Below the pieces are notes generated by a model. It was not told where the DNA came from and ran no database searches. It saw nothing but the letters and a program-made list of their open reading frames with translations. DNA of 64,000 nucleotides from NCBI RefSeq assembly GCF_050015995.1, contig NZ_JBNHEP010000080.1:1-64000 (forward strand). The letters run 5' to 3'. Made by a program: the position numbers and the translations under genes. Origin of the DNA: Trichodesmium sp050015995. GTDB taxonomy: Bacteria; Cyanobacteriota; Cyanobacteriia; Cyanobacteriales; Microcoleaceae. Below are positions 14,681 to 24,037 of this stretch, one piece after another. Positions within the stretch are counted from its first letter, which is position 1. Each line of letters starts with the position of its first letter.

Positions 14681-17185
14681 ATGGCGGATAAGGTAGTAAT
14701 GACATGGGATGAAGCTTTCGGCCCCGGCACTTTTTTTGATTCATCGGCTCCGGACTTGACTGATATGGGCACTAAAAATATTTCAGGGTCTTTCAATAAT
14801 GACTTCCAACCAGAGGAGGGGGATCGGAGCGCAAATTCGAGGTTGTATTACCACAGTAAGATTATTGGCTCAGATACTAATGATACTATTGATGGTAATG
14901 GTGATATGAATGCTACTGCCTTTCCTATCATCGATCAATATGCTAATTTATTTAGTGATGATCCTAATGGCTTCGAAATAAAAATAACACAAGCAAATGA
15001 TGATATTTCTGGGGGAGGGGGTGATGATGTAATCAGAGGTCATCAAGGAGATGATACCCTCAAAGGGAATGCTGGCAACGATGAGATCTGGGGCAATGAG
15101 GGAAATGACAATCTAGTTGGTGGTGCGGACAGTGATGTTCTCCGTGGTGGTTTGGGAACTGATACCCTACGTGGTAATGCAGGTCAAGATTTACTCTACA
15201 CTGGTCTTTTGACTGGAACAGAGAGTGACGACTTGTATGGAGGAGCAGATCCAGACACCTTCTTCTTAGGTGAGGTTCCACAACCACAAGAACCAGAAGA
15301 CCCGGGCAAAGCTAAATTTACTGGTATTGATTGGCTAAACCTCGGTTTGAGTATAGCTGGAGATGTTAGTGACTTAGCTTTTCAATATTTCGGTTGGAGC
15401 AAACTGGTTAAAGAAGTCGTCCCAATGGTATTCGATATAGGCAAAAGCATTGTAGGAGGGATAGAAAATCCTGATGCAATTCCTACAGTGCCACTACCTA
15501 AGACTGGAACTTATGCAACTATCAAAGACTTTAATCCCCGAGAAGACGTTGTTTTTATTCCCCTAGCTCCTACAGGAAAGGCAAATGTTTTTATCTCAGA
15601 GGACACCAACACTACCAGTACATTAAGCTTTAAGTATAACAGTGAAGATGGCGACAAGACCTTTGCAACTCTTGAGTTAGCGACTCCATCAGATATCTTT
15701 GGACAAGGAACGAACTCAATCAGCAGGGCTGGTCAGACCTCTATTAGAGAGACTTTGATAGATAATGCCTTAATTATTGATTCTAACGGTGCAACCCAGG
15801 GACTTTACAATGGAACAACTTTACCTATCGAAAGTCAATATCTGGAAAACTTGGGAAGCAATAGATTCCTTGTTCTAGGTGCTTACTCGGGTCTAGAAAT
15901 AGAAGGTAAGGGTGGTGTAGACTACCAATACGGAACCAACTTCGGCGATGTAATTTCTGGGTACAACCTCGATCCAAATGATGACATACAATCTGACCCA
16001 GCCTCAGTAGATAACGATCAGTTGAGAGGATTTAATGGTGATGATATATTCTTTGGTGGAGCTGGACATGACATTATTAAAGGAGATGATGGTTTAGACA
16101 CTTCTTCCTACATACACTCTACCGCTGGCATTACAGTTGATTTAACTAACATTAAAGAACTGACGACTGGTGAAGATTATGCTGAAGTCGAAAACGATGG
16201 ATTCGGTGGCAAAGATAAGCTATACAGCATTGAGAACATTATCGGTAGTAACCATGATGACAATATCGCAGGAGATGGTAACGCTAATGTCTTCAACGGT
16301 GGTCCAGGAACTGATATTTTAAGAGGTCGTGGAGGTGCTGATACCTTTTGGGTTGGTGAAGGTGATATTATCAAGGATTTTGCTGCGGAAGATCAGCTAA
16401 TAATTCCTGAAGAGCTTTCCAACAATCTGTCTTTTGACTATTCAAATAACAATCTCACGTTATTAAATTCCAATGGGAATGTGGATACAACTGTTGCGGT
16501 TTTGGAAAATATCGCCCGTAATGAAGTTGTCAGTATTGTCGATAATTTTCAGTATCAGACTTCTGGACCATCAGGGATAAGCAGCCTCAAGACAGGAGGA
16601 CCGGGAGTGAAAATTATTGGTACTCCCAATAATGACACTCTCAATGGTACAAAGTATAACGATGATATTAAGGGTCGTAATGGAAATGATATTTTAACGG
16701 GTGGTGCAGGTAACGATTTCATGTATGGCCAAATAGGAAATGACACTCTGAATGGTGGAACTAAGGGTGATTCCCTCTTTGGTGGGCAGGGCAATGACCT
16801 TCTAAATGGTGACGGAGGCAACGACACCCTGTTGGGTCAAGCAGGAGATGACCTTCTAAATGGTGGTGGAGGCGACGACTCCCTTAAAGGTGGGAATGGA
16901 GCTGATACTTTTATCTTATCTGAAGGACAAGACATTATTGCTGACTTTGATAGCACTGAAGGAGACATAATTAGAATTGACAAGGATGCTCACGGGATAC
17001 CTAGTCTCGATGCCCTCAGATATGACATAAATACTAATACACTGAGTAAGTTTGGTCTAGTTACAAGCACACGTCAGGTGGGTAACATCAATGTACCTAT
17101 AACTATTCCTGGGTACGAACCAATTCTAACTTTGGAAAACCGTCCTGGCTTTGAAATTAACGACACTAATATTTCACTGGTTTAG
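14681..17185 (+). CDS. RTX protein B (haemolysin-type Ca-binding repeats)
   Basis: The 834-aa protein has no signal peptide. RTX nonapeptides occur at about residues 110-175, 470-490, 545-565 and in a dense block at about 655-740. The ATG at 14681 is eight bases after GGAGG; the open frame reaching back to 14504 lies in the conserved non-coding leader and is not taken. The first 140 residues match RTX A. Between the first and second repeat blocks is a module shared with C and D: DTFFLGE, then LSIAGDVSDL and a helical stretch ending VPMVFD, followed by a beta-rich segment with DFNPREDVVFIP. The C-terminus ends NISLV. Export by a type I system encoded elsewhere is expected from the family. Confidence 0.87.
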   Translation: MADKVVMTWDEAFGPGTFFDSSAPDLTDMGTKNISGSFNNDFQPEEGDRSANSRLYYHSKIIGSDTNDTIDGNGDMNATAFPIIDQYANLFSDDPNGFEIKITQANDDISGGGGDDVIRGHQGDDTLKGNAGNDEIWGNEGNDNLVGGADSDVLRGGLGTDTLRGNAGQDLLYTGLLTGTESDDLYGGADPDTFFLGEVPQPQEPEDPGKAKFTGIDWLNLGLSIAGDVSDLAFQYFGWSKLVKEVVPMVFDIGKSIVGGIENPDAIPTVPLPKTGTYATIKDFNPREDVVFIPLAPTGKANVFISEDTNTTSTLSFKYNSEDGDKTFATLELATPSDIFGQGTNSISRAGQTSIRETLIDNALIIDSNGATQGLYNGTTLPIESQYLENLGSNRFLVLGAYSGLEIEGKGGVDYQYGTNFGDVISGYNLDPNDDIQSDPASVDNDQLRGFNGDDIFFGGAGHDIIKGDDGLDTSSYIHSTAGITVDLTNIKELTTGEDYAEVENDGFGGKDKLYSIENIIGSNHDDNIAGDGNANVFNGGPGTDILRGRGGADTFWVGEGDIIKDFAAEDQLIIPEELSNNLSFDYSNNNLTLLNSNGNVDTTVAVLENIARNEVVSIVDNFQYQTSGPSGISSLKTGGPGVKIIGTPNNDTLNGTKYNDDIKGRNGNDILTGGAGNDFMYGQIGNDTLNGGTKGDSLFGGQGNDLLNGDGGNDTLLGQAGDDLLNGGGGDDSLKGGNGADTFILSEGQDIIADFDSTEGDIIRIDKDAHGIPSLDALRYDINTNTLSKFGLVTSTRQVGNINVPITIPGYEPILTLENRPGFEINDTNISLV

Positions 17186-17402
17186 GTTGGTGAATAAGGC
17201 TGATTGAGCTTTCATATCAACTCATTAGACCTCTCCGGAAAAGCTATTCCTTACCCATAACTCCTCAAAAGCTTGTGAGGAGAGGGGGATAAGGGAGCAG
17301 GGGAGAAAGGAGCAGGGGAGAAAGGAGAAAGAATCATACTAGCTAAATAAAACTACTGAAGCAAGCGAAAAAAAAGTGTGTTTTCATACATTTTTTTCCA
17401 AA
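17186..17402. other. Short intergenic region after RTX B
   Basis: The conserved RTX terminator is absent. Instead there is a purine-rich GGGGAGAAAGGAGCA direct repeat at about 17296-17330. Confidence 0.5.
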
Positions 17403-17766
17403 AAAAGTTGATTTTTTCAACCACTGAATAAAACTGAATTTTCCTGAATAAAACTCTACAATATTTGTCGTATATCTACGCCAAAATACTTACTCATAAA
17501 TTAATTCAAAAATCTATTTTAAGTTACAAAAAAATCTCTGTATATCAAGCCTAGAATTGATTAGAAGCAGATTTATTTTTTAGTAAACCTAATTTTCTTG
17601 CCCCAATTTACCTCAAAAAAGTTCAGTTTTGGTAAGGTGAAAAACTCATTACCAAAACTGAACTTTTAGGTATTGTGTTTTCCGGAAATTTCAGCGATAG
17701 TGATATTAACAAAGGAAAGAGAACAATATTTTCCGGATCACAAAACAAATTAAGGAGATAAGAGTA
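17403..17766 (+). promoter_or_regulatory. RTX leader C
   Basis: AAAACTGAAT lies near 17429. The hairpin arms of 19 bases are at 17617-17635 and 17649-17667, identical in sequence to those of leader B. The GGAAAGAGAACAAT box is followed by a different 3' part that ends in AAGGAGA before the ATG. The same 3' part (TTTTCCGGATCACAAAAC) is used in leader D. Confidence 0.75.
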
Positions 17767-20175
17767 ATGAAATTCAACTTGTTTAAACCAAAAACATGGT
17801 TTAAAAAGAAAAATTCAAATCCAATTGGCGATCTGGCTGAAGATTTAGTCCTATCAGTACCAGGAGTGTCAGACGGTTTGGGTGAGGCGACAGGTACTGA
17901 TGTTGGTGGGGCATTACGGCCGAGACCAGATGCTCCCCAGACGTTAACGAAAGGATTTAATCAAGCCTATGAGTATTCATCCGGTCAAACTACAGATAAT
18001 GCTTTTCAACTGTATGCACCAGCCGGTTCACCCACTAATACCGATCAGTTCCAAGTATACACTTATTACAAGACAGTCGAAGGAACAAATTCTGCTGATA
18101 CCATTTATGGAAATACTGACTTAAAAAATAGTAACGGTGGAATAATTTTTGATGCTATTGCCGAAACGATAAATGCCAAGGGAGGTAATGATACAGTTTA
18201 TGGCCGGGAAGGTAACGATAGAATCAATGGTGAAGCAGGAGATGATAACCTATTTGGTGGACCTGGTTTTGATACCATTATAGGTGGTCAGGGAAGTGAT
18301 TTTATGTCCACAGGTACGATCTCCAGCTCGGCTGAAGGTGAAGACGTAGGAAAAAGGGAAGTGCTAACAGGAGGTCCTGGTGCTGATACCTTCTTCTGGG
18401 GTGAAAGACCAGGAGATGCACCTCTAGAGAGTGATAACGTTAATGTTGGTAATGGCGTTAACTGGGGAAGGTTGGCTCTGAGTTTAGCTGGAGATATTAG
18501 TGACTTAGGATTCACAAGATTCCTGCCCGGTCAAAAAATCGCTAAAGAAATTATGCCGATGATATTTGATGTGACCAAAGCATTTACAGGGGCATCTAGT
18601 CAACCAGAGCCACTCACAGGAGGAAGTTTTGCTAAAATTACTGACTTTGATCCTAGAGAAGATGTTCTGTTAATTCCTACAGATAAAACTAAAGAACTAA
18701 TCTTCTCAAAAGATACAACCAGTGATAGTGATATAACTATCAAATATCAAGATGGTAATGGACTGAATTTGCTAGGCACTATTGCACTTACCAGTGATTT
18801 TTCAGATACCCAAGCTGTCAATAGTGTGATTAACAGTCTCCAGCAAAATAGTCTCACTATTGATTCAAATAAAGTATCTCAAGGAGATACAAACAGCTCT
18901 CAGACAATTTTCCAAACAGGAACAGGTGCTACTCAGATCGCTGCATCCGCCAAAGAAGATTTAGGCAATACCAGATTTAAGGTGATAGGTGCTTTTTCTG
19001 GACTTGAGCAGACTGGTAGCAACTCATCAGAGTATATGTATGGTACTAAGTACGGTGATGTGCTAGCTGGATACCAACTTGATAATGAAGGAGGAACCAG
19101 CTTTTCACCTCAGACAGCAGGCAATGATGAATTCCGTGGGTATGGCGGTGATGATTTCTTTTACGGCGGTGCAGGAAGTAATAAATTCTTTGGAGGAGAA
19201 GGCTCAGATACGGTATTATACGTCCATTCTCAGGCAGGGATTAATGCCAACTTAAACTTAGCAAATAACAAAGTTTATGCTGAAGTAAGTAATGGGTTTG
19301 GTGGTACAGATCAGCTATATAGTATTGAAAATATTGTTGGTAGCGATTACACAGATACGATTGTAGGAAACAATGCTCCTAACGTCTTAGCTAGTGCCAA
19401 AGGAAACGATGAGATGAGAGGTAATGGTGGTGCTGATACTTTTGTCTTCAGTACCGGGGATACAGATATTGACAAGATGGGAGTGGCCAGTGCCCCTGAT
19501 TTCGGAACAAAAACTATTAAAGACTTCAATCCTGCTGAGGATAAGATTCAGATTGATGTTAAAGCATATTACGACCATTACAAATCTGTAGACTTTGATG
19601 CGACTCATTCTGATACTAATAATACCCTTACTATCTCTATTGCTGGTCAAGAGGCTGCTATTCTAGAAAATATCTCTAATTCTCAAGTTGCAGATGCCTT
19701 ACAAAAAATTGAGTTTATTGGAGAAGAAAACACTTCCGGTAGAGAAAATACTGTTGACATTCTCATTGGAAACAATAACAATAACCATATCTTTGGTGTT
19801 GGTGGTCAAGATTATGTTTATGGTAGCGCTGGTAATGATACTCTTCTAGGTGGACGCGGTGATGATGTGATGCTAGGAGGAGATGGTAACGATCTTCTGC
19901 GGGGCTTTGAACAAAATGATATTTTAATTGGTGGTCGTGGTGCTGATAGATTTCAGTTCCAGGGTTATGATACAAATGGTTTTGATACGATTCTTGACTT
20001 CACTGCTAGTGAAGGGGATAAAATTCAGATCAAGAAAAATGATTATGGTATTAGCAGTCACAATGATTTGAGCTTGAATTCAGATGGTGAATTGTTAGCA
20101 AATAATACCAGAGTAATTGCCGTTCTAGAAAATGCAGTTGGCTTTAATATTAACAACAGTGTACAGTTGGTGTAA
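17767..20175 (+). CDS. RTX protein C (haemolysin-type Ca-binding repeats)
   Basis: The 802-aa protein has a Lys-rich N-terminus of its own (KTWFKKKN) unlike A, B or D, but no signal peptide. RTX motifs lie at about residues 138-185, 455-485, 535-560 and 660-720. The shared module LSLAGDISDLGF to IMPMIFDVTK is at about 236-275, followed by a DFDPREDVLLIP beta segment. The part from DFNPAEDKIQIDV to SQVADALQKIEFI is close to RTX A, and the last 70 residues (DFTASEGDKI, ending NSVQLV) are close to D. AAGGAGA gives the start. The terminator hairpin follows 35 bp after the stop. Confidence 0.87.
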   Translation: MKFNLFKPKTWFKKKNSNPIGDLAEDLVLSVPGVSDGLGEATGTDVGGALRPRPDAPQTLTKGFNQAYEYSSGQTTDNAFQLYAPAGSPTNTDQFQVYTYYKTVEGTNSADTIYGNTDLKNSNGGIIFDAIAETINAKGGNDTVYGREGNDRINGEAGDDNLFGGPGFDTIIGGQGSDFMSTGTISSSAEGEDVGKREVLTGGPGADTFFWGERPGDAPLESDNVNVGNGVNWGRLALSLAGDISDLGFTRFLPGQKIAKEIMPMIFDVTKAFTGASSQPEPLTGGSFAKITDFDPREDVLLIPTDKTKELIFSKDTTSDSDITIKYQDGNGLNLLGTIALTSDFSDTQAVNSVINSLQQNSLTIDSNKVSQGDTNSSQTIFQTGTGATQIAASAKEDLGNTRFKVIGAFSGLEQTGSNSSEYMYGTKYGDVLAGYQLDNEGGTSFSPQTAGNDEFRGYGGDDFFYGGAGSNKFFGGEGSDTVLYVHSQAGINANLNLANNKVYAEVSNGFGGTDQLYSIENIVGSDYTDTIVGNNAPNVLASAKGNDEMRGNGGADTFVFSTGDTDIDKMGVASAPDFGTKTIKDFNPAEDKIQIDVKAYYDHYKSVDFDATHSDTNNTLTISIAGQEAAILENISNSQVADALQKIEFIGEENTSGRENTVDILIGNNNNNHIFGVGGQDYVYGSAGNDTLLGGRGDDVMLGGDGNDLLRGFEQNDILIGGRGADRFQFQGYDTNGFDTILDFTASEGDKIQIKKNDYGISSHNDLSLNSDGELLANNTRVIAVLENAVGFNINNSVQLV

Positions 20176-20210
20176 TTAGGGTTTTTTAATTTCAGTTCCT
20201 GAAGTTGATA

Positions 20211-20241
20211 GCATATGAATCTAACAACTAGATTCATATGC
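20211..20241 (+). terminator. RTX terminator hairpin after gene C, with compensatory changes
   Basis: Arms GCATATGAATCTA and TAGATTCATATGC pair perfectly. Relative to the other copies, GG/CT has become TA/TA on both sides. Paired substitutions of this kind support selection on the structure. Confidence 0.75.
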
Positions 20242-20660
20242 TTTTGAGTGCAGCAATATAGCGTTACGGGCAAAGCAAAAGTCACTTTTTAGTATCTTGG
20301 CCGTGATGTGTGATATCATGTCCGCTTGATTGGACATAAAAAAAATCTCAAATCGTCATAATTACTCAATCTTTGTAATTCTCTCCCCTCCTGATATCAA
20401 ATCCGCTTGAATACTTATTGTATAGTTGGGGGAGTAGGGGAGTAGGGGAGATAGGGTGATGGGGAGATTGAATAATGAACATATACTATATAACCGGATT
20501 CTATATGAATCCAGACTCCTGACTCCTGACTTCTGACTCAATCAAGACTGAAGCAATCTATAACTGTTTAAGCGAATTTGATATGAAATGGTTATTTCTA
20601 TGCGGCTTCACTGAATTCAGAAGTTAAATTTGATCCACTAAAAACTTTGACAATACAATA
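20242..20660. repeat. Repeats between RTX C and leader D
   Basis: After the conserved RTX tail, 20310-20330 carries a TATCATGTCCGC end. At about 20391-20585 there is an element with ends GATATCAAATCCGCTTGAA and GTTTAAGCGAATTTGATAT. The last 70 bp (TTTCTATGCGGCTTCACTG to GACAATACAA) also precede leader E. Confidence 0.6.
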
Positions 20661-20761
20661 CAGCGCTTTTCAGATTGATAAACCACATCGTCATAACCAA
20701 AACCCTGTAGGGGCGAATGGTCATTCGCCCCTACTGTGGTCTATTGAAATGAAAACCGCTG
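20661..20761. mobile_element. 101-bp MITE with CAGCGCTTTTCA ends (TA target duplication)
   Basis: The ends CAGCGCTTTTCA and TGAAAACCGCTG are inverted repeats with one mismatch, flanked by TA on both sides. The matching position upstream of RTX E (TA at 23675-23676, same surrounding sequence) lacks it. A core palindrome, GGGGCGAATGG with CATTCGCCCC, is inside. Confidence 0.88.
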
Positions 20762-21135
20762 TAATTTATTTGTTGATTTTTTGAGCCACTGAATAAAACT
20801 GAATTTTCCTAAATAAAACTCTACAATATTTGTCGTATATCTACACCAAAATACTTACTCATAAATTAATTCAAAAATATATTTTTAGTTGCCAAATAAT
20901 CTGTGTATATCAGGTCTAGACTTGATTAGAAGCAGATTTATTTTTGGGTAAACCTAATTTTATTGTCCCAATTTACCTCAAAAAAGTTCAGTTTTGGTAA
21001 GGTGAAAAACTCATTACCAAAACTGAACTTTTAGGTATTGTCATTTCCGGAAATTTCAGTGATAGTGATATTAACAATGGAAAGAGAACAATATTTTCCG
21101 GATCACAAAACAAATTAATTTGAAGGAGAAAAAAA
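20762..21135 (+). promoter_or_regulatory. RTX leader D
   Basis: AAAACTGAAT is near 20796. The hairpin arms are at 20982-21000 and 21014-21032, identical to B and C. The ribosome site AAGGAG precedes the ATG at 21136. A MITE ends right at the 5' border of the conserved block. Confidence 0.75.
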
Positions 21136-23460
21136 ATGGCAGAAACTGTCTTTAATGAACAAGTATCTGGAGTTTTTGTTGGACTAGGTCGCTTCGCACT
21201 CCGAATTATCGAGGAATCAAACCCCTACACTATGCCAAACTGGCAGGTAAACTTTGGAAATAACGAGAATCGCTACGATGCTGGTAATTCCCATTACATA
21301 AAACATGAAACCAGGCAGGAGAGGAAAGAGCTAGGCTTGAACTATAGAAACGTTCATGTGAAGGAATATCTCTCTTACTCTACTATTAATGGCAACGATG
21401 CTGATAACAACATTACTGGCGCACAGCCACAGAGCTATACTTGGTATCATGGTATTAACAATACTAAGAGTTCTAGCAGGCACTGGAATGGTTGGTTCGA
21501 CGAAGAAATTAATGGAGGAAAAGGAAACGACGTTATTAGTGGCTTGAATGGGCATGATACTCTCAGAGGTGAGGAGGGTAATGATGTACTTCATGCTGGA
21601 GAGGGACATGACAGTCTTGACGGAGGAATCGGCAATGATGCACTTCATGGTGGAAAAGGAAGTGACAGTCTTGACGGAGGAATTGGCAGTGACTTATTAT
21701 ATACAGGCCCACTAGGTAATGGCGAAAGCGATATACTCAAAGGTGGTGCAAATGCTGATACCTTCTTTTTAGGAGATGCTAGGACGCCGCAAGAGCCCGA
21801 GGTCACTACAGGAAAAGGTTTTGACTGGGGAAAGCTAGGTTTAAGTATAGCTGGAGACGTTAGTGACTTATTATTCACAGCTGTTCCATTCTTGACGCCT
21901 CTGAAAAAGACCAAAGAAATCGTGCCAATGCTGTTTGATGTAGCCAAAGCCACTTCAAATAACGTTACAGCCCCAGTTGAAAAAGGCAAAAATGATCTTG
22001 AAACGGGTTCTGCCACCATTACAGACTTCAACCCTACCGAGGATGTCATATTTATTCCTCTACCATCGGATGGTGATATCTACATTGATAAAAATAACAC
22101 TGATGACAATCTCTTCAAGGTTTTTCACGATACAAACCAAACTGATGTCATTGCAACTGTTCAACTATCTGATGACTTTGGTACTCTTGAAGGTAATGAT
22201 TCAAACAACACAATGAAATCAAGCTTTTTTAATATTCTTGAAAGCAACGCATTAATTCTTGATTCTAGTGGTGCCAAAAATTTCAAAGGTGATACACAAC
22301 TGGCTATTGCAGCTCAAGATATCGAAGACCTAGGAACAAACAAATTTCTGGTTCTGGGAGCCTATTCCGGATTAGATATCAGGGGTAGCAATAATGCTGA
22401 CTATTTCTACGGGACACAATTTGGTGATGTTATCTATGGGTATGAAAAGCGAGACGGAGTAGATACATCTGGTGATGATGTGATGTATGGATTTGGGGGC
22501 GACGATCAGTTTTTTGGTGGAAGTGGTAAGGACCGTATTTATGGTGGTGATGGTTCGGATTCAGCAAACTATATGGACTCTACATCAGGTATCACCATTA
22601 ACTTACAGAATGGGGTGGCCAATGATGGCTTCGGGACCACAGACACGTTAAACAGCATTGAGAACATCATTGGTAGCGATCATGATGACAGTATCACAGG
22701 AGATGGTAAGCCTAACATCTTGATCAGTGCAAAAGGGAACGATACTCTGACTGGTAATGGTGGTATTGATACTTTCGTCCTCTCTCATGGAACAAATACA
22801 ATTACAGACTTCAATGCTGCGGATAAGATTCAGATAGATATTAAAGAATATCAAAACCATTACAACTTTACAGGCTTAAACTCCACTCATTCTGCGACTA
22901 ATAATACTCTTACTATTTCTCTTGGTAGTCAGGATGTTGCCATTCTAGAAAATATCTCTAGTTCTCAAGTGGCAGATGCCTTACAAAAAATTGAGTTTAT
23001 TACTTCAGACGAAGATTATCGTTATAGCGAAACAAATGGTCCTGATATTCTCATCGGAGACAATAGAAGTCAAACACTAGCAGGTCATGGTAACAATGAT
23101 TACATTGATGGCGGTGCAAGCAACGATACGCTCTTAGGTGGACACGGCCGTGACGTGATGCTAGGAGGAGATGGTAACGATCTTATGCGCGGCCTTGGAA
23201 GCGATGATATTATGATTGGTGGTCCTGGTGCTGATACCTTTGCTTTCTGGGCAGGAGGTATAGATAGTACGGACAAGATTCTTGACTTCACTGCTAGTGA
23301 AGGGGATAAGATTTGGATCGGAAAAAATGATTATGGTATTAGCAGTCTCAATGATTTGAGCTTCAATTCAAATGGTGAATTGTTAGGAAATAACAGAGTA
23401 ATTGCCGTTCTAGAAAATGCAACTGGCTTTAATATTAACAACAGTGTAGAGTTGATCTGA
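21136..23460 (+). CDS. RTX protein D (haemolysin-type Ca-binding repeats)
   Basis: The 774-aa protein has a distinct N-terminal 120 residues that are not RTX-like (MAETVFNEQ to HWNGWFDEE). RTX nonapeptides follow at about 125-185, 450-475, 525-545 and 640-695. The shared module LSIAGDVSDLLF to IVPMLFDVAK lies at about 230-275. Downstream blocks match C closely, including SQVADALQKIEFI and the C-terminal DFTASEGDKI to NNSVELI. The start is set by AAGGAG eight bases upstream. The absence of a signal peptide and the conserved C-terminus fit type I export. Confidence 0.87.
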   Translation: MAETVFNEQVSGVFVGLGRFALRIIEESNPYTMPNWQVNFGNNENRYDAGNSHYIKHETRQERKELGLNYRNVHVKEYLSYSTINGNDADNNITGAQPQSYTWYHGINNTKSSSRHWNGWFDEEINGGKGNDVISGLNGHDTLRGEEGNDVLHAGEGHDSLDGGIGNDALHGGKGSDSLDGGIGSDLLYTGPLGNGESDILKGGANADTFFLGDARTPQEPEVTTGKGFDWGKLGLSIAGDVSDLLFTAVPFLTPLKKTKEIVPMLFDVAKATSNNVTAPVEKGKNDLETGSATITDFNPTEDVIFIPLPSDGDIYIDKNNTDDNLFKVFHDTNQTDVIATVQLSDDFGTLEGNDSNNTMKSSFFNILESNALILDSSGAKNFKGDTQLAIAAQDIEDLGTNKFLVLGAYSGLDIRGSNNADYFYGTQFGDVIYGYEKRDGVDTSGDDVMYGFGGDDQFFGGSGKDRIYGGDGSDSANYMDSTSGITINLQNGVANDGFGTTDTLNSIENIIGSDHDDSITGDGKPNILISAKGNDTLTGNGGIDTFVLSHGTNTITDFNAADKIQIDIKEYQNHYNFTGLNSTHSATNNTLTISLGSQDVAILENISSSQVADALQKIEFITSDEDYRYSETNGPDILIGDNRSQTLAGHGNNDYIDGGASNDTLLGGHGRDVMLGGDGNDLMRGLGSDDIMIGGPGADTFAFWAGGIDSTDKILDFTASEGDKIWIGKNDYGISSLNDLSFNSNGELLGNNRVIAVLENATGFNINNSVELI

Positions 23461-23501
23461 TGTAATTAGAATTTTTATGATTTCAACTCCTCAACTTGAT
23501 A

Positions 23502-23530
23502 GCAGGTGAATCTAGGTTAGATTCATCTGC
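23502..23530 (+). terminator. RTX terminator hairpin after gene D
   Basis: GCAGGTGAATCTA and TAGATTCATCTGC surround a three-base loop, shorter than in the other copies. The conserved tail through AGTATCTTGG follows. Confidence 0.7.
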
Positions 23531-23675
23531 TTTTGAGTGCACCAATATAGCGCTATGGGCAAAGCAAAAGTCACTTTTTAGTATCTTGGGCGTGATGTGT
23601 AAAATGGCCATTTCTATGCGGCTTCACTGAATTCAGAAGTTAAATTTGATCGACCAAAAACTTTGACAATACAAT

Positions 23676-24037
23676 AATTTATTTGTTGATTTTTTCAACC
23701 ACTGAATAAAACTGAACTTTTCTGAATAAAATTCTATGATATTTGTCGTATATCTACGCCAAGATACTGAGTAATAAAGTTAATTTAACATCTACTAAAA
23801 ATAGATAATTTCCACTCCTAGCATGGATTATGACTGCACCTATCCATTGTTATAGTCTCAAGATTACTAGACAAATTATCCACAGAAAAGTTCAGTTTTA
23901 TTCAGGTGGGAAACTCATTACCAAAACTGAACTTTTAGGTATTGTCATTTCCGAAAATTTCAGCGATAGTAGTATCAACAACGGAAAGAGAACACCTCTT
24001 CCTCAACAAAGCAAACAAATAATAGGAGAAACTAATC
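23676..24037 (+). promoter_or_regulatory. RTX leader E, left hairpin arm altered
   Basis: AAAACTGAAC is near 23709. The right arm (23918-23936) is the same as in the other copies, but the left arm keeps only AAAAGTTCAGTTTT (23886-23899) and then reads ATTCAGG instead of GGTAAGG. The stem is therefore shortened to 14 pairs. The ribosome site AGGAG stands before the ATG at 24038. Confidence 0.7.
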
